Shown: one piece after another, positions 34,089 to 42,230 of the stretch | Layout of the letters: each line of letters starts with the position of its first letter | Position numbering within the stretch: position 1 is the stretch's first letter | From: DAOUJW01 sp965218945 | Lineage (GTDB): Bacteria > Chloroflexota > Dehalococcoidia > Lucifugimonadales > UBA2985 | Direction of reading: 5' to 3' | Assembly (NCBI GenBank): GCA_965218945.1 | Contig: OZ244718.1 | Coordinates: 1,240,001-1,304,000, forward strand | DNA length: 64,000 nt | Made by a program: the position numbers and the translations under genes | The notes under the pieces: model-generated | What the model saw: only the letters and a program-made list of their open reading frames with translations | The model's database searches: none | Told to the model about the DNA's origin: nothing

Positions 34089-35183
34089 CTACCTCAGCTC
34101 CGCGATTATATCCTCCAGGGCTTCTATGATGATATCAGTATGCTCCGGCTTTCCGACGGATATTCGCAGCGAGTGCTTCAACTGAGGCGTGTTGAAGTAT
34201 CGCACAAAGATTCCGCGGCTCGCCAGTCCCTGAAACACCAGGGTTGCCTTGTCACGGGGCACGTCGAACAGCAGGAAGTTCCCGTGAGAGGGCCACACGC
34301 TGATCCCCTCTATGGCTGACAGCTTGGAGGAGAGGCGGTCCCGCTCCCCGACAATGGCCTCCACGTTGCGCTCCAGATACGGAAGGTCTCCCAGGGAGGC
34401 CAGAAGCGCCACCTCCGCCGCGGCGCTGATGTTGTAGGGCTGCTTGATGTCCATGAGCAGCAGCTGGAGTCGCGGGTCCATGATGCCGTAGCCCAGGCGC
34501 AGGCCGGCCAGACCGGCCCATTTGCTCAAGCTCCGCAGCACCACAAGGTTGGGATACGTCGACACCAGGTGCGCCACCGTGTGCCCGCTGAACTCGTAGT
34601 AGGTCTCGTCAATCACCAGCAGGAGGTCTTCCTCCAGCAGTCCCAGAACGACCTCCTCCGACACAAGGTTGCCGGTCGGATTGTTGGGAGAGGCCAGGAA
34701 GACGGCCTTCGTGTTAGGCTCAATGGCATCCTTCACCGCGTCCAGGTCTACGTTGTACCGGTCGTCCCTTGGGACGGAGACCAGCCTCCCGCCGTTGACC
34801 TGGGTGCTGAAGGTGTACATCCCGAAGGTTGGCGGGCAGTCGATAACCCCTTCCTCGGACTCCAGTGTAGCTCTCAGCAGCAGGTCGATGAGCTCGTCGG
34901 CCCCGGCTCCTACGATGATGTGGCTTGAGGGCGCGCCGGTGTACTCCTCAAGGGCGCTCCGCAGCGCATTCTGCCTGGCGTCAGGATAGATGTGGTAACC
35001 TTCGTGGCGGCCCAGCGCCTCCTGCACCCGCTTCGATGGCCCGTAGGGGTTCTCGTTGCCGTTCAGCTTGATGATCCGCTCCGGCGGTATCCCGGCCATC
35101 TCCGCCAGCGCTTCCGGCGAGTCCACGGCCTTGTAAGGGTTCAACTCTCGCAGGTCTCGGCGAAAGAGGGATGTGATGTCCAT
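34089..35183 (-). CDS. hisC: Histidinol-phosphate aminotransferase
   Basis: The product has 364 residues from the ATG at 35183 (MDITSLFRRDLRELNPY), chosen because TGGAAGA lies directly in front. It is a fold type I PLP enzyme: NGNENPYGPS near the N-terminus, GAGADELIDLL, SPNNPTGN, DETYYEFSG, and the PLP lysine in SLSKWAGLAGLRLGYG. It transfers the amino group from glutamate to imidazole acetol phosphate. It follows hisD by 60 bases on the same strand. Confidence 0.95.
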   Translation of the reverse strand: MDITSLFRRDLRELNPYKAVDSPEALAEMAGIPPERIIKLNGNENPYGPSKRVQEALGRHEGYHIYPDARQNALRSALEEYTGAPSSHIIVGAGADELIDLLLRATLESEEGVIDCPPTFGMYTFSTQVNGGRLVSVPRDDRYNVDLDAVKDAIEPNTKAVFLASPNNPTGNLVSEEVVLGLLEEDLLLVIDETYYEFSGHTVAHLVSTYPNLVVLRSLSKWAGLAGLRLGYGIMDPRLQLLLMDIKQPYNISAAAEVALLASLGDLPYLERNVEAIVGERDRLSSKLSAIEGISVWPSHGNFLLFDVPRDKATLVFQGLASRGIFVRYFNTPQLKHSLRISVGKPEHTDIIIEALEDIIAELR

Positions 35184-35243
35184 TCTTCCAGTTGCTCTCA
35201 TTCTCGACACAGCCCGAAGCGTAAGCCGGGTTTGCCACCCATC

Positions 35244-36572
35244 TCAGGACGGCCTGTTCTGAAGCTCTGCCCTGATCTCCACCGCGCGTGCGTGGGCGTC
35301 GAACCCTTCGGCTCTGGCGATTGTGGCTGCGGTCTTTGTCAGGCGTAGGGCTGTCTGGGGGTCCAGGTCTACCACGGGCATCCTTCGCAGGAACTCCGTC
35401 GCTCCCAGATATGAGTTGAATCGGGCCGTGCCTCCGGTCGGCATAACGTGGCTTGGGCCTGCAACGTAGTCGCCCATCACCTCCGGCGAGAAGTCTCCCA
35501 GGAAGACGCCCCCGGCGTTGTGCACCTTGTCGACGCAGCGCCAGGGCTCTTTGACCATCAGGCACAGGTGCTCCGGGGCGTAGTGGTTGGCGAGATCCAG
35601 GGCATCGTCCAGGGTGTCCACCACCACGATAGCCCCCCTTGCCTCTATGGAAGCGCTGATGATCTCGTTGCGGGACAGGCTCTCCATCTGCAGCCGGAGC
35701 TCTTCCAGAATTAGGGGAATCAGCCTCTCCGACGTGGTAATCAGGACTGGGGTAGCCATCATATCGTGCTCCGCCTGCCCAAGAAGGTCGGCGGCGCAGA
35801 GCGCGGGGTTGGCATTGTCGTCCGCTACAATCAGGGTTTCCGTCGGCCCTTCCAGGCCATCGATCTTCGTTTCCCCGTAGACCATCTTCTTGGCCAGGGT
35901 CACGAAGATGTTGCCGGGTCCGCACACCATATCGACTTTGGGAACGGTCTCCGTGCCGTAGGCCAGCGCTGCAATGGCCTGTGCGCCTCCCACCTGGAAC
36001 ACCCTGTTCACACCGGCGATGAGGGCTGCGGCCATGACTGCGGGGTTGGGCCCTCGGTCACCCTGGGGCGGTGTAACCAGCACAATCTCCTTCACGCCCG
36101 CCACCTTTGCCGGGATGGTGGTCATAAGCACAGTGGACGGGTAGGACGCCAGGCCGCCCGGGCTGTAGATGCCCACACGCTCTATCGGAGAGATTATCTC
36201 CCCGAAGCCTCGCTCCATATCCATCCAGGACCGGGGCAGGCCGGCGACGTGAAAGTCGCGTATCCGGCCCACGGAGCGCCGTAGCGCCTCCCGCGTCTCC
36301 TGGGGGGCCTCTTCTGCAATTCGCACGACGGTATCTCGGTCAAGCTCCATGCCCTCAAGCTCTACTCCGTCAATGCGCCTGGTGTACTCGCGCACGGCGT
36401 CATCGCCGCGAAGGGCTACATCAGACACAATGCGGCTCACAGCTCCCTCCGGGGTCAGGTCCTCGCCGAAGATTCTCTTGATGCCCTCCAGCAGCTCCAG
36501 CGGCGTGGAGTTGCCTCCTGGCGTCCTTGAGAGGGCCTTCCTGCCCTCGTCCATACCACGAACTACCCTCAC
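35244..36572 (-). CDS. hisD: Histidinol dehydrogenase
   Basis: The product has 442 residues, the usual length. Conserved blocks: IYSPGGLASYPSTVLM, VGGAQAIAALAYGTETVP, KVDMVCGPGNIFV, EGPTETLIVAD, QAEHD with the zinc-contact residues, NHYAPEHL and the GPSHVMPTGGTAR block. The enzyme oxidises histidinol to histidine in two NAD-dependent steps. The start overlaps the upstream phospholipase-like gene by 4 bases (ATGA), so the two are translationally coupled. Confidence 0.96.
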   Translation of the reverse strand: MRVVRGMDEGRKALSRTPGGNSTPLELLEGIKRIFGEDLTPEGAVSRIVSDVALRGDDAVREYTRRIDGVELEGMELDRDTVVRIAEEAPQETREALRRSVGRIRDFHVAGLPRSWMDMERGFGEIISPIERVGIYSPGGLASYPSTVLMTTIPAKVAGVKEIVLVTPPQGDRGPNPAVMAAALIAGVNRVFQVGGAQAIAALAYGTETVPKVDMVCGPGNIFVTLAKKMVYGETKIDGLEGPTETLIVADDNANPALCAADLLGQAEHDMMATPVLITTSERLIPLILEELRLQMESLSRNEIISASIEARGAIVVVDTLDDALDLANHYAPEHLCLMVKEPWRCVDKVHNAGGVFLGDFSPEVMGDYVAGPSHVMPTGGTARFNSYLGATEFLRRMPVVDLDPQTALRLTKTAATIARAEGFDAHARAVEIRAELQNRPS

Positions 36573-37333
36573 GGCAGATACCCTCTGGCAAAGCTCAGCA
36601 AGTCCTCAATGCTCCTCTCTCTGAACGCCACTACGAGCTCCTCTGGCACGGCGCAGTATATCCGCTCCAGGCCGTTTGCAACTGACTCCAGGAACTCCTC
36701 CGCCATTTTCTTAACAGGTTCTTCCGACTCCGCGCCTTCCTGCCGGGCGACTCTTCCAGCCATAAAAAGGAGCCTGTCCCAGTTGAACTCGCCGCCCAGG
36801 GAGTTCTGGACCCATTCCCGCCATTCAACAAGGGTTTCCGCAGATATAAAGCCAATGTCGACGTCCCTCTCGGCATTTGCCATGAGGGGCTTGATCTCCA
36901 TCGTCCCACCCATCGCCAGATGCTCCCTGCGATCCAGCTCCAACTGAAGGGCGCGGTCCATCAGGTTGCCGAGCAGCTTGTCCTCGAACACCTCGCGGTT
37001 GCCGAAATACGGACGGTACAGGTTCAGTATCCACAGCTCGTCAGTGAACAGGTGACTGGCAAACCCTACGATGAACGCTTTGGTGGGCTCGTTGAGGTCA
37101 GAGGCTTGAGCCAGATTGGGGTGAGAGTGAAACAGACCCTCTATCCCATCCCCTTCCCTCTCGAAGTCCAGCGGGACAAAGTGGGTTTCGTCGCGCTTTC
37201 CCCTGGTGATTATGCGTATGTCCGGGGACACGGACCCAAGGAGAAGGGCGCCCATATTGTTGTTCAAAGTCGGGTGGTCCAGCCGCGAGGCGGCGTCCTT
37301 CGCCATTCCCAGGTGTGCGCTGAAGTTGGGCAT
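36569..37333 (-). CDS. Zinc-dependent phospholipase C-family protein within the his operon
   Basis: The product has 254 residues. MPNFSAHLGMAKDAA, then GALLLGSVSPDI and FIVGFASHLFTDELW fit the all-helical zinc-dependent phospholipase C/nuclease fold, in which His and Asp residues bind metal. No signal peptide is seen, so the product is probably cytoplasmic and may not act on outside lipids. It lies between hisG (16 bases upstream) and hisD (4-base overlap). A role in histidine synthesis is not known for the family. The genes are co-expressed by position, but a functional link is only inferred. Confidence 0.8.
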   Translation of the reverse strand: MPNFSAHLGMAKDAASRLDHPTLNNNMGALLLGSVSPDIRIITRGKRDETHFVPLDFEREGDGIEGLFHSHPNLAQASDLNEPTKAFIVGFASHLFTDELWILNLYRPYFGNREVFEDKLLGNLMDRALQLELDRREHLAMGGTMEIKPLMANAERDVDIGFISAETLVEWREWVQNSLGGEFNWDRLLFMAGRVARQEGAESEEPVKKMAEEFLESVANGLERIYCAVPEELVVAFRERSIEDLLSFARGYLP

Positions 37334-37349
37334 TGCTCCCTCTAACCGA

Positions 37350-38348
37350 CTAGCTTCCGCCCAGTGCCTGGAGCATCGTCTCGTAGGAAGAGCACTGGTC
37401 CTGAAATACGTAGTGGGCCTGGAACACGGTTATGCCGCTGCCGCCGATCTGACGCAGGTGGTCCACCGCCTCCAGCAGCCTCTCTCTGGGCACGACGGTG
37501 GTCACGGCGTACCACGTCTCCTCGTCTCTGCTGTACACCCTGGATATGGTAGGCCCCGTCAGACCCGCCACCTCCGGGCGCTGGGCTACGTGGGCCGCAA
37601 CCTCCTCCGGCGTATCGCCTCTGATGTTGGCCGTAATGCTGAAGAAATCCCGGGCGCGCAGGTACGCCTCTATGTGCTCCAGCAGGCCCCTGGTCTCCAG
37701 GCGCGACGACTCAGCCTGGGCCAGCAGCCGCCGGTTGCCGATGATGCAGGCCTGAGACTTCAGGATGGTCCCGTCTACTATCATTTTGAGGCGGTTCTCC
37801 TTCATAGTGGTTCCGCTGGAGGAAATGTCGGCGATGATGTCGGCGAAGCCCATCGCGGGAGCGGCTTCCAACGTACCGCTCGACTGCACCAGCGAGAAGT
37901 AGTTCACGCCGAATCGATAGAGGTGACGTTGGACCAGCCGGGGATACTTGGTGGCGACCCGCAGGTCCCTTCCACGCTCCCGCAGCTCGATCGACAGGTC
38001 GGCCAGGTCGCTCATGGAAGTCACGTCCATCCAGGAGTCCGGGATGCCAATGACAAGCTCACAGCGTCCGTATCCCAGGTCCTCCTTCACCAGAAACGAG
38101 TCCCCGCCCTCCGCCCTAGACTCCAGAAAGCGGTCCAGCCCGGTAACGCCAAGGTCGGCGCTGCCCTCCTCCACCTTCAGCGGAATGTCCCCGGTCCTCT
38201 GGAACAGGACGCTGGTGTCGCGCAGATTGGGTATGGAGGCCGTGTATCGACGAGGGTTGGGGCGCTCTATGGGCACGCCGCTGCTTCGAAGGAAGCCCAG
38301 GGTCGATTCGTGGAGCTCACCGTCGCTGGGGATTGCTAGACGTAAGAT
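37350..38348 (-). CDS. hisG: ATP phosphoribosyltransferase, long form, non-standard start
   Basis: From the ATC at 38348 the product is 332 residues, starting ILRLAIPSDGELHESTLGFL, the expected HisG N-terminus. No ATG, GTG or TTG lies in this frame between the upstream stop and GTG at 38276, which would remove the first 24 conserved residues. GGAGG stands 6 bases before the ATC. The PRPP-binding loop reads IADISSSGTTMKEN. The C-terminal domain (DTPEEVAAHVAQRP, then TISRVYSRDEETWYAVTTVV and LRQIGGSGITVF) is the HisG_C histidine-sensing domain, so this is a long form, slightly longer than usual. It overlaps the end of hisZ by 32 bases. It catalyses the first step of histidine synthesis. Confidence 0.88.
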   Translation of the reverse strand: MLRLAIPSDGELHESTLGFLRSSGVPIERPNPRRYTASIPNLRDTSVLFQRTGDIPLKVEEGSADLGVTGLDRFLESRAEGGDSFLVKEDLGYGRCELVIGIPDSWMDVTSMSDLADLSIELRERGRDLRVATKYPRLVQRHLYRFGVNYFSLVQSSGTLEAAPAMGFADIIADISSSGTTMKENRLKMIVDGTILKSQACIIGNRRLLAQAESSRLETRGLLEHIEAYLRARDFFSITANIRGDTPEEVAAHVAQRPEVAGLTGPTISRVYSRDEETWYAVTTVVPRERLLEAVDHLRQIGGSGITVFQAHYVFQDQCSSYETMLQALGGS

Positions 38349-39549
38349 GTCTCTCCTCCAATTCTCCTGACGGCAGGTCCAGAATGTTCTCTATCGTGTA
38401 GGCAAAGCCAAGGGCGGGCACGTCGTCCTCTCCCCCCAGGGCCTTCACCAAGCCGTTGTAGCGACCGCCGCCGCCCAGGAACACGGAGCCGTCCGTGGTC
38501 AGGGTGATGATGTCGAAGACCATCCCTGTGTAGTAGGCGATTCCCCGCACCAGGCCGATGTCCACGCGCACGGATGCGGAGGGGCAGCGCTCGTGGAAGC
38601 CGGCCAGCACATCCTCCAGGGGCGACAAAACGTCCGGGCTGAGGCCGAACTCCTTTAAAATGGAGCGTATCCGAATCAGTGCGCTCTTCTCCTCTATGGG
38701 TGCAAAGGCGAGATCAGAAAGCAAATCTATGCCCGTCGCTATCGCCTGGGGGTCGTCCACCCTCTGCAGCTTGTCCGTGAAGCGAGTCAGGATGTCCTCC
38801 ATTGTGCGGCTGCCCAGGAGGCCGGTCAGGGACTCCTGGAACAGGTCCTGCAGCAGGTCAAAGGACTCCGCCTCGTCCCGACCTTCTATCAGCATTCGCA
38901 GTCCCCTGGCCGTGTCGTCAGATGTAAGCAGCCCCAGTGAGCGCGCCTGATCCTGCACGCGCCTGCTCCCCTCCTCCCCATCCCTGAGGTGGTGGAAGCT
39001 CGCAATCAGGAACTCCTGTGCCCTTGGGGATATGCCAAGGCCGTCCAGCATCCGGTGCAGCACTCCTATGTGCCCTACGATGCAAAGAGGTTGTGCAACG
39101 CCCAGGAGTGTGAGTCCCTCGCGCGCCAGGGCCAGTACCTCGGCGTCGGACGACGGCTCGTCGGAGCCGATGATCTCTGCGCCCATCTGGTGAAACTGCC
39201 TGTAGCCCGTCGACTCGTCGTACCGAAAGACGGGTCCGTTGTACTGGAGCTTCAGGGGCAGAGGCTCCGTGTCGGCCCTCTCCAGGTAGTACTGAATGGC
39301 CGATGACGTGAACTCCGGGCGGAGGCTCACCATGTTGCCGCCCGGGTCGGTGAAGGTGTACATGCGCGCTGCCAGCTCTCCGCCGGACTTTCGGAGGAAA
39401 AGCTCCGTGGGCTCCAGAAGGGGCGTGTCTATGCACTGGTAGCCGTGGGACGAGAAGAGTCCGCGCAGCGCGTCCTGGACGGCCGTCCTGCGCCCAAGCT
39501 CCTGGGGGCTCTCGTACTTCATCCCGGGCAATCTACGAATTGGCAGCAT
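38317..39549 (-). CDS. hisZ: ATP phosphoribosyltransferase regulatory subunit (HisZ; HisS-like)
   Basis: The product has 410 residues. It has the class II aminoacyl-tRNA synthetase core: RRLPGMKYESPQE, then MVSLRPEFTSSAIQYYL (motif 2 region), VRGIAYYTGMVFDI and FLGGGGRYNGLVKALGG. There is no anticodon-binding domain after it, as in HisZ rather than HisRS. It lies directly before hisG at the head of the operon, which supports HisZ. HisZ normally activates the short form of HisG, yet the HisG here has its own regulatory domain. A true histidyl-tRNA synthetase with a lost C-terminus is the alternative. Confidence 0.85.
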   Translation of the reverse strand: MLPIRRLPGMKYESPQELGRRTAVQDALRGLFSSHGYQCIDTPLLEPTELFLRKSGGELAARMYTFTDPGGNMVSLRPEFTSSAIQYYLERADTEPLPLKLQYNGPVFRYDESTGYRQFHQMGAEIIGSDEPSSDAEVLALAREGLTLLGVAQPLCIVGHIGVLHRMLDGLGISPRAQEFLIASFHHLRDGEEGSRRVQDQARSLGLLTSDDTARGLRMLIEGRDEAESFDLLQDLFQESLTGLLGSRTMEDILTRFTDKLQRVDDPQAIATGIDLLSDLAFAPIEEKSALIRIRSILKEFGLSPDVLSPLEDVLAGFHERCPSASVRVDIGLVRGIAYYTGMVFDIITLTTDGSVFLGGGGRYNGLVKALGGEDDVPALGFAYTIENILDLPSGELEERHLTSSNPQRR

Positions 39550-39569
39550 AACGATGGCGTACCTCTTGG

Positions 39570-39575
39570 ATTATA
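39570..39575 (-). promoter_or_regulatory. Minus-strand -10 box of the his operon
   Basis: TATAAT on the minus strand (39575 to 39570) lies 20 bases before the hisZ ATG. Its -35 is weak (GGGTTA or GGTTAT at 16-17 bases). AAGAGG follows as a possible ribosome-binding site. No attenuator with His codons is visible in the short leader, so the operon is not controlled by classic his attenuation here. Confidence 0.45.
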
Positions 39576-39633
39576 TGTGAAGCATTGTACAATAACCCTG
39601 TGGCTGATTCAACGCGAGGAGGCCAGGTGCATA

Positions 39634-39687
39634 ATGTGGAATTACGCACTTGTCGGCAGCGAAGAAAATGAGGAAGACTTAGGTTAA
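39634..39687 (+). CDS. Possible 17-residue peptide
   Basis: A short frame reads MWNYALVGSEENEEDLG. It is preceded by GAGGAGG about 11 bases before the ATG, and by TTGGAT (39567-39572), a 16-base gap and TACAAT (39589-39594), a plausible plus-strand promoter. The peptide is acidic at its end. The rest of the gap to 39846 has no gene. The reading could be chance; no family is known to me. Confidence 0.25.
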   Translation: MWNYALVGSEENEEDLG

Positions 39688-39846
39688 CCTATTCTGGAGG
39701 TATACGCTTGGCATTCGAAATGCCGATTGGTGAGACAGCGGTTGGCGCGGCCTTACCCTGTGCCCAATCCGTATGTCCATCCAGCTATGGCTCCATGCCA
39801 GCTTCGCGCCTGTACTGATGTCATCAAATCGTAAGGAGATCTCACA

Positions 39847-40293
39847 ATGACCAGCAGTGCGACGGACCGCCACGATGGGGGCCTGGCTATTTCCCAATGG
39901 AGCGCTCCGGTGCTGCTCCTTGTAGCGCTGATTGCGGCTCTGACCCTGGTCGCCTGCAGAGGAGATGGCCGGCCCGGCGATTATGTTGGAGGCGAATTCG
40001 TAACCGTCAGCGCAGGAGGCGGCCACACCTGCGGGGTGAGGGTGGACGGCTCCGTCGCTTGCTGGGGGGCCGATAGCCTTGGCCGGACCACGCCGCCTGA
40101 GGGGGAGTTCGCCTCAGTCAGCGCGGGGTATCACCACACTTGCGGTTTGAGGGTGGACGGCTCCGTCGCCTGCTGGGGGAGCGATCGCTATGGCCAAGCC
40201 ACGCCGCCTGAGGGGGAGTTCGCCTCAGTCAGCGCCGGGTATCACCACACCTGCGGTGTGAGGGCCGACGGCTCTATCGCGATCCAGGTGTGA
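39847..40293 (+). CDS. RCC1-repeat lipoprotein, short
   Basis: The product has 148 residues. An N-terminal polar stretch leads to a hydrophobic core and lipobox LVAC (C37). Three RCC1/BLIP-type repeat units follow, with consensus FASVSAGYHHTCGVRVDGSVACWG. The last unit breaks off: where ACWG is expected the protein ends IAIQV. A full RCC1 propeller has seven blades, so this protein is either a truncated remnant or a short domain that assembles as an oligomer. AAGGAGATC lies before the start. A strong hairpin at 40304-40333 follows the stop by about 10 bases. Confidence 0.75.
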   Translation: MTSSATDRHDGGLAISQWSAPVLLLVALIAALTLVACRGDGRPGDYVGGEFVTVSAGGGHTCGVRVDGSVACWGADSLGRTTPPEGEFASVSAGYHHTCGLRVDGSVACWGSDRYGQATPPEGEFASVSAGYHHTCGVRADGSIAIQV

Positions 40294-40303
40294 GATACGC
40301 CAA

Positions 40304-40333
40304 GCGCGGAGGGGAATTTCTGCCCCTCCGCGC
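40304..40333 (+). terminator. Hairpin after the RCC1-type gene
   Basis: An 11-bp perfect stem (GCGCGGAGGGG / CCCCTCCGCGC) with an 8-base loop starts 10 bases after the stop codon. No T-run follows on the plus strand, so it may act as an mRNA 3' stabiliser or weak terminator. Confidence 0.5.
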
Positions 40334-40410
40334 CACAGTATAGCCACCATGTCATATAGCTGGAACACTGCTGCCCGCCCTATTCGTCGGCGTTGGCAAA
40401 GCCCTCACTG

Positions 40411-41049
40411 TTATTGCGTAGGCAAGGCAATGCTCTCCCGGACCTCTTGAAGGAATTGTTCTCCCGACATGTCACGATATTGCGCACTCATGCCGGACCT
40501 GGCCTGTGACATAGGTGAGACCCGGTCCAAAGCTAACATAAACTTGCCTTGTGGACCGTTTATGATCGTATAATGGTTACCGTGAGGTGAATCAACCTGT
40601 CTCAGGAAGACGAGAGCTTCACACCCAACGGGCACTGCAGGGTGTGATTTACTCCAAAAGTGACCGAAGGTAATCTGAGCTTCCTGGATATCACCCTTTA
40701 GAACCTCGGTTACCTGGAAAGTGCTCACGATATAGCTCGGTGGCGCCCTGACTGGGAAATCTGTTTCTATTGGACCCTCTTCCGCCACGACTCTCCCGCG
40801 AGCAACGATTGGCGACTTCTCTACTAGAGTCGCCATGCTATCTGCCCCAAGGTACTCAAGCATGGGTCCACTGGGGGTGTTTTCAACAATGGTATCAATA
40901 TCCAAACACGCCTCGCCAGCCGCGACCTCTTCTGAGGTGACTGGCGTCCCAGAATTCCCCCTTAAGTCGGCTGCAATTGCTCCAGCCACGGCGAGGACAA
41001 TTATCAGTGGTATAGGAAAAATCGCCAGCAACGAAGTTCTCTTAGTCAT
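40411..41049 (-). CDS. Secreted or membrane-anchored protein of unknown function
   Basis: The product has 212 residues. An N-terminal hydrophobic segment (SLLAIFPIPLIIVLAVAGAIAAD) works as a signal peptide or anchor with no lipobox. The mature part contains two cysteines (EACLDID and VGCEALVF) and a beta-rich region (VARGRVVAEEGP, VSTFQVTEVLKGDI, GCEALVFLRQVD) of a type common in exported Chloroflexota proteins. I do not recognise a named family. The local DNA is more AT-rich than the housekeeping genes. It lies 50 bases downstream of the matrixin protease gene on the same strand, so a shared transcript is likely. Confidence 0.7.
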   Translation of the reverse strand: MTKRTSLLAIFPIPLIIVLAVAGAIAADLRGNSGTPVTSEEVAAGEACLDIDTIVENTPSGPMLEYLGADSMATLVEKSPIVARGRVVAEEGPIETDFPVRAPPSYIVSTFQVTEVLKGDIQEAQITFGHFWSKSHPAVPVGCEALVFLRQVDSPHGNHYTIINGPQGKFMLALDRVSPMSQARSGMSAQYRDMSGEQFLQEVRESIALPTQ

Positions 41050-41099
41050 TTTTCCCTTCTTTCTCTTTTCCTATGATGAGATTTCATCACAGGGTCATA

Positions 41100-41651
41100 C
41101 TAATCTGTATGACCGTATAGTGCGTTCCACCCCAAAACATCAACATCTCTACTTTGTACGGTATAGTAGCCGTTCCAGTACAGATGCATTATTGCATCCG
41201 TAGATAGAGGAGCTGTGGAGTGGGCCAAGCCCACTGCATGCCCTAGCTCATGGGCGGCAACGCTTTGCCGAAAGTCCGACGGAAATCCATGATTAGTTAT
41301 GGCGTCCTCAATAACATGAGAGTTGAGCACGATGTCTACCCATATGATATGACTCGCACTGGGTGTACTCAACGGAGGATTAGGGTTGACCCAGCCGGTC
41401 AACCCGCTATAGTCTACTTTGAACACAAACACTTCAATGTCTCCACCACCTGACGTTACTTTGTTGAGAGTAACATAGTCTTGGTTAGTAGCCGTCGTCC
41501 AGTCATCTGCAGCATCATCTTCGTGTTGCGTGCCATCTCGGGTTTCATCAGCTCCCTGCCAAGCACCGGAGTCGTGGCCTTTCGTAGCGTGTTCTATGGA
41601 CAGGTGTATGATACCGTCGCTCCCGGCCGTTGCCTTACTTGCGTACGCCAC
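41100..41651 (-). CDS. Matrixin-type zinc metalloprotease
   Basis: The product has 183 residues. The zinc-binding motif HELGHAVGLAHS (HExxHxxGxxH) is complete, and the downstream segment APLSTDAIMHLYW supplies the Met-turn. Upstream, HIIWVDIVLNS and a beta-rich region are consistent with matrixins. Translation appears to begin at GTG (41651), because a TGA stands five codons upstream; no signal peptide is then encoded. The enzyme would be cytoplasmic, which is unusual for the family. Loss of the 5' end or a sequencing frameshift are alternatives. It pairs with the secreted protein gene downstream. Confidence 0.8.
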   Translation of the reverse strand: MAYASKATAGSDGIIHLSIEHATKGHDSGAWQGADETRDGTQHEDDAADDWTTATNQDYVTLNKVTSGGGDIEVFVFKVDYSGLTGWVNPNPPLSTPSASHIIWVDIVLNSHVIEDAITNHGFPSDFRQSVAAHELGHAVGLAHSTAPLSTDAIMHLYWNGYYTVQSRDVDVLGWNALYGHTD

Positions 41652-41945
41652 TCTTGTAGTCCCTCACATGAGCAATGGATTCGATCTCTCTAAGTCGTTG
41701 GCGGGACTTTTTCGGGATGCACGTATGGCTGTAGAATGTCACGAATAACCTGTCTTTGGTTGGGATTGGATCGATAGATGACTAATCGAACACCGGGTGA
41801 TTGTCGTCGTGCAAGATTGGAGTGGAAGTGCCTACGCCGAGGTGTGCGGCTAGGGATTCCTGCGTAGCCCACCCGTGAATCCTTGACAATCTCAAAGCTG
41901 ACCGCTCAATGTGCTGGGCCGGTCAGCCCCACCGGATAAGAAGAA

Positions 41946-42230
41946 ATGGAAAAAGCTAGAATTACGCTGAGAGTTCAACCCGGGGCCCGCCGTGCGGGAG
42001 TGACGGTGAATGAGGTAGGCTCTGTCACGGTGAGGGTGAACGCCGCACCCGAAAAGGGCAAGGCCAACGACGCTGTGTTAAGTCTCCTTGCCCGTTCCCT
42101 TGGGATTCCTTTGTCGGCTTTAGAAATAGCCCAGGGGCACACTTCACGCCAAAAGACGGTGTTGGTAGAGGGGTTATCTGATGAGGAGGTCATCAGGCGC
42201 CTCCAGGCCAGTGCCGACTCAGCCCTTTAG
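41946..42230 (+). CDS. DUF167 / YggU-family protein (UPF0235)
   Basis: The product has 94 residues. The family pattern ITLRVQPGARRAGV, VRVNAAPEKGKANDAVLSLLA and ALEIAQGHTSRQKTVLVEG is complete. The function of the family is not established. The start ATG has AAGAAATG in front; a purine-rich AAGAAAT acts as ribosome-binding site. The stop overlaps the end of the convergent endonuclease IV gene by 4 bases. Confidence 0.9.
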   Translation: MEKARITLRVQPGARRAGVTVNEVGSVTVRVNAAPEKGKANDAVLSLLARSLGIPLSALEIAQGHTSRQKTVLVEGLSDEEVIRRLQASADSAL

